From Saprospiraceae bacterium (lineage in GTDB: Bacteria; Bacteroidota; Bacteroidia; Chitinophagales; Saprospiraceae): DNA of 8,612 nucleotides. Position 1 is the stretch's first letter, and the number at the start of each line of letters is the position of its first letter. Made by a program: the position numbers and the translations under genes. This document shows positions 1 through 5,351 of the stretch, one piece after another. The notes below the pieces were generated by a model, which was not told the DNA's origin, ran no database searches, and worked only from the letters and a program-made list of their open reading frames with translations. The stretch is from positions 1 to 8,612 of the forward strand of contig JALOMF010000154.1 of assembly GCA_025455635.1 (NCBI GenBank). The letters are read 5' to 3'.

Positions 1-510
1 GGGGTTGTCTTGGTTGGGGGAGGAGCAGACGGCCAGTTTTTTCTCAGGCGTGAGGTAGAGCCAAGCCCAGCCGGAGCCGAAGCGGGTAGCGCCCGCTTGG
101 TTCATCAGTGTTTTCAGGCTGTCGAGGCTGACGAAGGTGCCTGTGATGGCCTTGCCCACCTCCGAGTTCGGGTCGAACTTACTGCCCGTGCCCAATATTT
201 TCCAGAAATGGCTGTGGTTGTAGTGCCCGCCGCCGTTGTTGCGGATGGCATCGCCCGCTACGCCTGCCCGCAGCACGATGTCTTCGAGCGAGAGTTTTTC
301 AAAACGGGTGCCTTTCACGGCTTTGTTCAAATTGGTGACGTAGGCGTTGTGGTGCTTACTGTGGTGCGTTTCCATTGTTTTTGCATCAATGTTCGGCTCC
401 AGCGCATCGTAGGCGTAGTCGAGTTTTGGGAGTGAGAAGGGGTCGGCAGTTTGCGCTTGCGCAAAAAGGCTTGCCAGCAGGGCAAGGCATGGTAGGACGA
501 GTTTTTTCAT
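1..510 (-). CDS. sodA: Exported Mn-type superoxide dismutase, C-terminus outside window
   Basis: The enzyme converts superoxide to oxygen and hydrogen peroxide. The 170 visible residues begin with a signal peptide (MKKLV start, hydrophobic core, AQA/Q cleavage near residue 20), so the protein should act in the periplasm or outside the cell rather than in the cytoplasm. The N-terminal alpha-hairpin domain holds the first two metal ligands, H49 (in THHSKHH) and H99 (in HYNHSHFW). The C-terminal domain starts with the conserved FGSGWAWL (144-151). GGGH before the second ligand and Q167 in NQDNP are typical of Mn rather than Fe enzymes, so manganese or cambialistic use is inferred. The last two ligands (DxxxH region) lie beyond base 1 and cannot be checked. 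The start at 508-510 is the only Met that supplies the signal peptide. The gene diverges from the Uma2-like gene and has a -7 promoter match about 105 bases upstream. Confidence 0.93.
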   Translation of the reverse strand, partial: MKKLVLPCLALLASLFAQAQTADPFSLPKLDYAYDALEPNIDAKTMETHHSKHHNAYVTNLNKAVKGTRFEKLSLEDIVLRAGVAGDAIRNNGGGHYNHSHFWKILGTGSKFDPNSEVGKAITGTFVSLDSLKTLMNQAGATRFGSGWAWLYLTPEKKLAVCSSPNQDNP

Positions 511-589
511 GTTGTTATTTTGAAAATTTGCTGTGAAAACGCCGTAGAACGCTGCTTGTTCACGCTTTGAATGCAAATGCACGAACCGC

Positions 590-606
590 ACCACGAATTA
601 TGTGGT
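590..606 (-). promoter_or_regulatory. Small inverted repeat in the sod 5' leader
   Basis: ACCAC and GTGGT form a perfect 5-bp stem around the 7-base spacer GAATTAT. If the -7 element at 616-623 is used, the repeat lies at or just after the transcription start of the superoxide dismutase gene. It could be an operator half-site pair or a 5' stem-loop of the mRNA. Repeats this short also occur by chance, so this is only a candidate. Confidence 0.25.
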
Positions 607-615
607 CGCAGTCCG

Positions 616-623
616 CAAATTTA
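616..623 (-). promoter_or_regulatory. Candidate Bacteroidota -7 promoter element for sod
   Basis: Read on the minus strand, these bases are TAAATTTG, a perfect match to the Bacteroidota housekeeping -7 consensus TAnnTTTG. I found no clear TTG/TTTG -33 box 17-23 bases upstream, so the assignment rests on one half of the promoter. It would give a leader of roughly 100 bases. Confidence 0.38.
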
Positions 624-686
624 ACAAGCGGAAGGCAGCTAGATTGCCATTTACGCCTTACTTTAGCAGTAAAATAAATAGGAATT

Positions 687-1103
687 ATGCTTGACAATAC
701 CATTTATTTGGGAGTGAACGCACCAAAACCGCACCAGCGCATCATTGGAAAGCTAATGATGCGGCTTGGAAATTTGTTCTATGATGAACAGCGCATTCCA
801 TACGAACCCTTCCCAGAGACGATGATTGATGAGGACCAGACCAGTCCGACACCAGATGTATTGCTGTTCGACAACGAAACCCACCAAAACAAAGTCATTA
901 TTGAGGTTTGTGGCAATACCGGGTTCAAAAGGGACTTTGAAAAAGTAAAGGAACTGGTGGAGACTTATGGTGTGCCTGAAGGCTTTGTTTACAACTATCA
1001 GGCAAAAACTTGGCACAAGTACGCCTTGGGCAAAGGCGAGGACTTCCAACAGCCCTCTTTCAGCAACCTGCTGAACTACGACCTCATGGATTTGCTAAAA
1101 TAA
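687..1103 (+). CDS. Uma2-like (DUF820) restriction-endonuclease-fold protein
   Basis: This 138-residue protein matches the Uma2 family, which has a PD-(D/E)XK nuclease-like fold and an unknown cellular role; families of this type are common in cyanobacteria and some Bacteroidota. Visible core: E40 in YEPFPE, the PD motif at P56-D57 within TSPTPDVLLFD, E73 in IIEVC, then KRDFEKVKE (81-89) and YGVPEGFVYNY (94-104), corresponding to the usual RRDR..K...Y..AGV.EYW stretch. The position that is Lys in classical ExK nucleases is Cys (E73-V-C75), as often happens in Uma2 proteins, where a later basic residue (K81/R82) may substitute. It is somewhat shorter than typical Uma2 proteins (about 180-200 residues), mainly at the N-terminus. 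The start follows a weak AGGA. The gene is monocistronic, ends 15 bases from the convergent response regulator, and looks more AT-rich than the neighbouring signalling genes. Confidence 0.75.
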   Translation: MLDNTIYLGVNAPKPHQRIIGKLMMRLGNLFYDEQRIPYEPFPETMIDEDQTSPTPDVLLFDNETHQNKVIIEVCGNTGFKRDFEKVKELVETYGVPEGFVYNYQAKTWHKYALGKGEDFQQPSFSNLLNYDLMDLLK

Positions 1104-1118
1104 GCGGGCAAGTCAATC

Positions 1119-1847
1119 TCACACCGCCTTATCCTTCTCCAGCAACTGGAACCCATTGCCGTGGATGTTCACGATTTCGAGGTTGTCGTCCTCGACGAGG
1201 TACTTGCGCAGCTTGGTCACGAACACGTCCATCGAGCGGGCGGTGAAGTAGTTGTCCTCGCCCCAAATCTTGGTGAGCGCCTCGCTGCGGGTCAGCACGT
1301 CGTTCATTTTCAGGGCGAACATCTTGAGCAGCGATGCCTCCTTGGGCGACAGCTTGTACTGTGGCTCGTTCACGCCGCCCTTGTCGAAAGTGAGGATGCG
1401 CAGCGGGTAGTTGAAGTGGTATTTGCCGATGAAATACTCACGAGCTTCCTCTTTCGGCTCTTCCTTCGGCTTGGTGCGCTTGAGGATGGCCCCGATGCGG
1501 AACAGCAGCTCTTCGGAATTGAACGGCTTGGTGATGTAATCGTCGGCCCCGATTTTGAAGCCTTGCAGCACGTCCTCTTTCAGCGTTTTGGCAGTGAGGA
1601 AGATGATGGGTACTTCTTGGTTCTTCTCCCTGATTTCCCGCCCAACGGTGAAGCCGTCCTTGCGGGGCATCATCACGTCGAGGATGCAGAGGTCGAAGTC
1701 GCCCCGGTTGAAGGCTTCCATTCCCTTGATGCCGTCGTTGGCGAGGGTCACATCGTAGTCGTTCATTTCGAGGTAGGAGCGCAGTACGTCCCCGAAGTTT
1801 TGGTCGTCTTCTACGAGTAGGATATTTCCACGTGTGGTTCCTGACAT
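1119..1847 (-). CDS. rprY: OmpR-family response regulator, RprY type
   Basis: This 242-residue DNA-binding response regulator is the likely phosphorylation target of the kinase at 3534-5057. The receiver domain spans residues 7-122: acidic pocket E13-D14-D15, phospho-acceptor D57 in LDVMMP, switch T85 in FLTAK and invariant K107 in TKPF. The stretch VPIIFLTAKTLKED and GFKIGADDYITKPF closely resembles Bacteroides RprY. A charged Lys/Glu/Pro linker (126-136) leads to a C-terminal winged helix (about 140-237), with KLSPKEASLL and the recognition-helix region RSMDVFVTKLRKYL. All catalytic positions are present, so it should be functional. It is the last gene of a five-gene minus-strand cluster, 39 bases after the third lipoprotein gene. 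The leader is very AT-rich and contains a 12-bp palindrome but no Shine-Dalgarno sequence or TAnnTTTG element. Confidence 0.93.
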   Translation of the reverse strand: MSGTTRGNILLVEDDQNFGDVLRSYLEMNDYDVTLANDGIKGMEAFNRGDFDLCILDVMMPRKDGFTVGREIREKNQEVPIIFLTAKTLKEDVLQGFKIGADDYITKPFNSEELLFRIGAILKRTKPKEEPKEEAREYFIGKYHFNYPLRILTFDKGGVNEPQYKLSPKEASLLKMFALKMNDVLTRSEALTKIWGEDNYFTARSMDVFVTKLRKYLVEDDNLEIVNIHGNGFQLLEKDKAV

Positions 1848-1851
1848 AGTT

Positions 1852-1863
1852 AATTATATAATT
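1852..1863. promoter_or_regulatory. Perfect 12-bp AT palindrome before the response regulator
   Basis: AATTATATAATT is its own reverse complement and sits 5-16 bases upstream of the response-regulator start codon. It could be an operator or autoregulatory site, or an unstructured AT-rich start region that keeps the start codon accessible in a lineage without Shine-Dalgarno sequences. Pure A/T palindromes are easily produced by chance. Confidence 0.2.
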
Positions 1864-1886
1864 TAAAATTGGTTCTCATTTTACAT

Positions 1887-2594
1887 TCAATTCTCCAATC
1901 TCCACATTACTCCTTCATCATCTTTCAAGCCAACAATGCCATCTCCGAAGGTGAAATATAGGTTTTGAATACCGATTCCCAAATTGTCTTCATTCGTATA
2001 GACGTTTGAGTAGGTTTTTCCATTGATGTTCAATTCCTCGATGAGCGTTGAGCCGTGTTCAAAAGTTTTTCCCTGCCCAATGCCAACCACGGTTTCCTCT
2101 GCCAAAATACTCATGAAATCAGTTTCCTCAACATTGTTGCCTGGCCCTTCCTTGAAAAATCGAAATACATGTGCGATTGGCCCGATTTCAGGCTTTGTGT
2201 CATCAAACACTGGCTCCGCTTTTATGAGGATAAAGTGAGGGCTACCCGGCTTTACAATCAACACCAAAGCCCTTTTGTCCCTGATGCTCCAATCATATTT
2301 TTCTACTGTTTTCAGACCTTGGCAGTCGCTTGTGAAACGCTGAACCGGGTTGCTGTGAAAAAACAAGTTGCCACCGCTGAGGGCGCTCGGATGGTTGATG
2401 GACAATGAGCCAGTGTCTCCGTTTTCACCCAACAAAAGCACGTACTCAAAAGAGTCGTAAGGCAATTCAATAGTCGTTGAGTATTCCCCCAAGGACACTT
2501 CTTTGTCACAAAAAGAAGGTTCAACTTTATCACAACCACTCGTCATCCAAAAAAAAGACATGGCAATGAACGCATAGAAAAAAGGTGTTTTCAT
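1887..2594 (-). CDS. Putative lipoprotein of unknown function (235 aa), third of three
   Basis: I do not recognise a characterised family. The N-terminus (KTPFFYAFIAMSFFWMTSGC) is a lipoprotein signal with the acylated Cys at position 21; the -3 residue is Thr rather than the usual Leu, so the lipobox is slightly atypical. The mature part is predicted beta-rich, with two further cysteines (near residues 29 and 90) that could form a disulfide. The C-terminal segment, NGKTYSNVYTN followed by YFTFGDGIVGLKDDEG and a final WRLEN, resembles the ending of many Bacteroidota hypothetical lipoproteins with a 'G.G.v.f.d..G..W.L' pattern. It lies 18 bases after the second lipoprotein gene and 39 bases before the response regulator, so co-transcription is likely. 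By eye the gene is clearly more AT-rich than the kinase and regulator around it, which may mean a separate origin. Confidence 0.75.
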   Translation of the reverse strand: MKTPFFYAFIAMSFFWMTSGCDKVEPSFCDKEVSLGEYSTTIELPYDSFEYVLLLGENGDTGSLSINHPSALSGGNLFFHSNPVQRFTSDCQGLKTVEKYDWSIRDKRALVLIVKPGSPHFILIKAEPVFDDTKPEIGPIAHVFRFFKEGPGNNVEETDFMSILAEETVVGIGQGKTFEHGSTLIEELNINGKTYSNVYTNEDNLGIGIQNLYFTFGDGIVGLKDDEGVMWRLEN

Positions 2595-2612
2595 ATCAGC
2601 TATTTGTCTCTA

Positions 2613-2966
2613 TCAAAAAATCTCGATTTCAGTGCTGTCGTTCACTTCAAATTCAAGCTGCTGGTCGCAATCGAGCTTGATGATTTCCTTTGTTTTCACA
2701 AAAACGATTTTGCCGTTGAGGGCCATCCTGAACTCAATGGGGCCTTCTTTGGGGTACTCGTCGCTTTTGCCAGTGATGCAGGTAGCCTCAAAGCTGCCAG
2801 CCTGCCCCGGCAATAACCCCCCTGCGATGTAGCGGCCTTCCCAGTACACGTCCCGCAATTCCACGTTAGGCAGGCGGTTGGTGACGGTCAGGCTAAGGTC
2901 GGTGTTTTCGCAACCTGTCGAAAACACTGCCAAACAAGCAATGAACAGCAGAGAAAGCAGTTTCAT
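2613..2966 (-). CDS. Small putative lipoprotein of unknown function (117 aa), second of three
   Basis: A short protein with a clean type II signal: MKLLSLLFIACLAVFSTGC with lipobox STGC and acylated Cys19. The mature domain of about 98 residues looks like a small beta-sandwich of alternating hydrophobic strands, including LSLTVTNRLP, VYWEGRYIAGGLLPG and IVFVKTKEIIKL, and it ends in an acidic EVNDSTEIEIF tail. Two cysteines (in EATCITG and LDCDQQ) could pair in the periplasm. No family is recognised. Its ATG overlaps the stop codon of the preceding lipoprotein gene as ATGA, the classic arrangement for translational coupling, so the two proteins are probably made in related amounts. Both contain an LLPG turn, which may reflect a related fold, but the similarity is too short to claim homology. 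Confidence 0.75.
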   Translation of the reverse strand: MKLLSLLFIACLAVFSTGCENTDLSLTVTNRLPNVELRDVYWEGRYIAGGLLPGQAGSFEATCITGKSDEYPKEGPIEFRMALNGKIVFVKTKEIIKLDCDQQLEFEVNDSTEIEIF

Positions 2967-3523
2967 ATCGCTATGTTGAACTTCCCGACGAAAACGCTCC
3001 GCTCCTTCGGTTCGATACTGAGCAGCTGCGTGTCCGAGGGCTTGATAGTGCGTGGTTCGTTGACTATATTGTTGATTTTCAGCTCGTTGAGCTTAAAAAA
3101 ATAATCGCCCGGCAACAGGAACCCCCGCAAAAAATTGGCAGCTTCCCCCGCCGTTTGTAAATCGCTTGATGCAGCATTGTAGTTCAAGGTCAGGTGGTGG
3201 GTGTACGGCTCGCTCTGCACGTAGAACCCGTTCACCTGTGATACCCCACCCGCATTGGGGTCAACAGGGTCAGTTTTTTCATCAAAAACGCCCCAGTCCT
3301 CTCCGTTGATGCCCACGGCGATGTCGTAAATCGAATCGAGCAGCACGTAACGGATTTCCTGTGTGGCAGGGTCAATGGTCGTGATTTCAACATCTACCAG
3401 CACTTCCTCAAAATCGGATTCGTTGTCGGTGTCCACGGTGGCTTGGGATACCGGGGTTGTAAAATCATCGGCTGCGCAGCCAACAAGGAATACCGTGAAA
3501 AAGAGAATGTAAAGGCGTCGCAT
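2963..3523 (-). CDS. Putative lipoprotein of unknown function (186 aa), first of three
   Basis: The preferred start gives MRRLYILFFTVFLVGC, a compact lipoprotein signal with lipobox LVGC and acylated Cys16. A Met six codons upstream (ATG at 3539-3541, overlapping the kinase stop codon) and another at 3571 are possible; the 3571 start would add an unlikely N-terminus. After the Cys comes AADDF; acidic residues directly behind the lipid anchor resemble the lipoprotein export signal described in some Flavobacteriia, so surface exposure is possible but unproven. The rest is acidic and beta-rich: an 'EEVLVDVEITTID' strand region, a central DSIYDIAVGINGEDWGVF segment, then FLRGFLLPGDYFFKLNEL. No family is recognised. 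The gene begins 10 bases after the kinase stop and ends in an ATGA overlap with the next lipoprotein, so it belongs to the kinase operon. Confidence 0.72.
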   Translation of the reverse strand: MRRLYILFFTVFLVGCAADDFTTPVSQATVDTDNESDFEEVLVDVEITTIDPATQEIRYVLLDSIYDIAVGINGEDWGVFDEKTDPVDPNAGGVSQVNGFYVQSEPYTHHLTLNYNAASSDLQTAGEAANFLRGFLLPGDYFFKLNELKINNIVNEPRTIKPSDTQLLSIEPKERSVFVGKFNIAI

Positions 3524-3533
3524 AAATACTTGT

Positions 3534-5057
3534 TTACGCATTGGCAATGGACGTCGGAAAAAACAGCACAAAACTGCTCCCCTTCCCCAGTTCGCTCTTC
3601 ACCTCCACCCGCCCCTTGTGGGCGTCCATCATGGCCTTCACGTAGCTGAGGCCGAGGCCGAAGCCCTTCACGTCGTGGAGGTTGCCGGTGTGTACCCGGT
3701 AGAATTTTTCAAAAATGAGCTTTTTCGCCTCCTTGCTGAGGCCAATGCCCTTGTCGGTCACTATAACTTCGACCCCGCCGTTCACATTGCGTGTCGCTAC
3801 CGAAATTTCAGGGTTTTCGGGCGAATATTTGTTGGCATTGTCCAATAAGTTGTTGACAATGTTGGAGATATGCGTCATGTCGCCCTGCACGATGGGCTGC
3901 GTGGCCTGTAGGTCGGTGCTCACCGTGCCGTCCCGTTTCTCCACTTGCAGGCCGATGTAGCCCACCGCTTGGGTGATAACGTCGTGGAGGTTCACATCGC
4001 TGAGTTTTAGCTCAAAATCCTGTCGGTCAATCTGTGCCATTTGCAGCACCTTCTCCACTTGGTTGTTCATGCGCTTGTTCTCTTGCCGGATGATGTCAAT
4101 GAACCGCCGGATCTTGTCGGGGTTGTTCACCACCATTGGGCTGGCGATGCTGTCGGAGGCAAGGCTGATGGTGGCGATGGGCGTCTTGAACTCGTGGGTC
4201 ATGTTGTTGATGAAGTCGTTCTTCATCTCCGACACTTTTTTCTGCTTGAAAATCACGGAAATCGTGTAGGCAAAGCAGAACAGGATGATACAGGTGAAAA
4301 TAATGGAGCCAATCAGGTTTTTCAGCACGGAGCTCCAGAGGAAGCTGCCCTTGTTCGGGAAGAAGACCATGAGCAGGCCGGGCACTTCTGCGTCCCGTTG
4401 GAAGAGGCTGACCCGATACTCGCTGTTGTTGAGGTTGTTGTAGCCTTCGAGCGTGGGCTTGGAGCGGTTGTCCTCCATCGTGTAGTGGCCGTCGGCGATG
4501 ACGAAGCTGCTCTTGCGGTTGTCGAAGACCCCGTAGCGGAAGGGTATTTTGATGCCGTTGTCCTGAAACTCTTGGCGCAGGAAGCTGGCCAGTTCCTCCA
4601 ATTTGATGCGCTCGGTGATGGGCGCCAGGTCAAGCCCCTCGGTCAGGGTGACGAATTGGGTGAGCATCTTGGCCCGCTCCGAGCGGCAATTGGAGCAGTT
4701 GCAGTTGTTGTTGGCGAGGGTGATTTCGATGAGCTGCTGCTTGGTGAGATGGGCGTGGCCTTGCTCTACCTTTCCATCCTCGATGGTGAGGGTAAGCCCG
4801 GCGGTCTGCATGCGCTCCCGCACTTCAGCTTGGTAGAAGCCTTGGGCGAAGCCGTTGTCCACGTGCTTGAGGGCCTCCATGTCCTCTTTCTCCTCCAGTT
4901 TCTCGGCCACCCGTTTCAGTGCGGCCTGCACCTTGTTGTCGAACTGCTCCTCGTTGGCCCGCAGCGAGTCGGCCACCCACTTCGCCTGCATGGCGGCGAT
5001 GCCGATGAGCGCCGCCGTCATCAGCCCAATGATTAGCCAGATTACTTTTTTGTTCAT
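3534..5057 (-). CDS. rprX: Membrane sensor histidine kinase, RprX type
   Basis: This 507-residue sensor kinase should autophosphorylate on His and pass the phosphate to the regulator encoded four genes downstream. Order: transmembrane helix 1 (about 5-23), periplasmic sensor domain (about 24-243), helix 2 (about 244-270), then the cytoplasmic core. The H-box is NNMTHEFKTPIATI with phospho-acceptor H288; N-box NLLDNANKYS (403-412); G1 DKGIG (435-439); F-box IFEKFYRV; G2 GFGLGLSYVK (465-474). All kinase motifs are intact. There is no obvious HAMP domain: the H-box follows helix 2 by only about 18 residues. The sensor domain has a Cys cluster, CNCSNC at 119-124, that could bind a metal or respond to redox; this is inference. 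The start at 5055-5057 gives a normal MNKK inner-membrane N-terminus. It is the first gene of a five-gene operon and has a -7 promoter match about 90 bases upstream. Confidence 0.92.
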   Translation of the reverse strand: MNKKVIWLIIGLMTAALIGIAAMQAKWVADSLRANEEQFDNKVQAALKRVAEKLEEKEDMEALKHVDNGFAQGFYQAEVRERMQTAGLTLTIEDGKVEQGHAHLTKQQLIEITLANNNCNCSNCRSERAKMLTQFVTLTEGLDLAPITERIKLEELASFLRQEFQDNGIKIPFRYGVFDNRKSSFVIADGHYTMEDNRSKPTLEGYNNLNNSEYRVSLFQRDAEVPGLLMVFFPNKGSFLWSSVLKNLIGSIIFTCIILFCFAYTISVIFKQKKVSEMKNDFINNMTHEFKTPIATISLASDSIASPMVVNNPDKIRRFIDIIRQENKRMNNQVEKVLQMAQIDRQDFELKLSDVNLHDVITQAVGYIGLQVEKRDGTVSTDLQATQPIVQGDMTHISNIVNNLLDNANKYSPENPEISVATRNVNGGVEVIVTDKGIGLSKEAKKLIFEKFYRVHTGNLHDVKGFGLGLSYVKAMMDAHKGRVEVKSELGKGSSFVLFFPTSIANA

Positions 5058-5144
5058 TTTATGATAAAATAGGACGAACCCAAATTTGCAAGCCCCCCAA
5101 TTTCAAATTACCCACTTTTCAATTCTTCCGCACTGCAAACATGA

Positions 5145-5152
5145 CAAAATTA
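5145..5152 (-). promoter_or_regulatory. Candidate -7 promoter element for the kinase operon
   Basis: On the minus strand the bases read TAATTTTG, a perfect TAnnTTTG match about 90 bases before the kinase start codon. No TTG box is visible 17-23 bases further upstream, so this is a half-match only. Confidence 0.38.
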
Positions 5153-5203
5153 ACAATGGTAGCTGCGAATCCGTTGCTTTAACTTAGATTTAACGCCAAA
5201 GTT

Positions 5204-5228
5204 CGCCCTAACCGGGGCGTTTCTTTTG
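5204..5228 (+). other. Small hairpin followed by a T-rich run in the divergent intergenic region
   Basis: CGCCC (5204-5208) pairs with GGGCG (5215-5219) around a 6-base loop, followed by TTTCTTTTG. A second, overlapping pairing of AACGCC (5192-5197) with GGCGTT (5216-5221) is also possible. On the plus strand this looks like a weak terminator or attenuator, yet no plus-strand gene lies upstream of it, so it would act in the leader of the gene at 5352 if transcription starts before it. The remainder of the 294-base gap between the kinase and that gene holds nothing else I can identify apart from the kinase -7 element. Confidence 0.25.
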
Positions 5229-5351
5229 ATGCCCGGCACGTTATCCATCAATTCTTAAATTAGGCAGCAGATTTAGACTTTAGGCCAACAAAATCAAAAC
5301 CACCTCACAACTTCCATTGTCTAATGTCTTTCGTCAAAAGGCTCAAAAAGC

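Larger units (their letters stand above)
1119..5057 (-). other. Predicted operon: kinase, three lipoproteins, response regulator
   Basis: Five genes run in the same direction with gaps of 10, -4 (ATGA overlap), 18 and 39 bases, and no hairpin terminator or TAnnTTTG promoter was seen between them. Transcription probably starts upstream of the kinase (-7 match at 5145-5152). RprX/RprY-type pairs are usually directly adjacent; here three unrelated-looking lipoproteins separate them. The simplest reading is that the lipoproteins are accessory sensors, regulators or output of the same envelope-signalling module. Confidence 0.7.

Noticed and set aside
10..435. Open frame of 141 codons on the plus strand at the left edge
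   Set aside because: Antisense to the superoxide dismutase, whose ligand residues and conserved FGSGWAWL motif are unambiguous.
643..666. Possible promoter for the Uma2-like gene (TTG then TACTTTAG)
   Set aside because: The -7 box has a mismatch in the conserved TTTG and the spacing from the TTG is only about 12 bases, below the 17-23 expected.
1104..1118. Bidirectional terminator between the convergent Uma2-like and regulator genes
   Set aside because: The gap is only 15 bases and shows no stem with a T run; any terminator would have to lie inside a coding region.
1161..1820. Open frame of 219 codons on the plus strand opposite the response regulator
   Set aside because: Antisense shadow of a well-conserved response regulator; the translation is a Val/Glu-rich string without a recognisable motif.
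4041..5036. Long open frame of 331 codons on the plus strand opposite the histidine kinase
   Set aside because: It is antisense to a gene with every kinase motif intact, has low-complexity Val/Glu/Leu/Gly composition, and arises from the strong codon bias of the kinase gene. No domain is visible in it.
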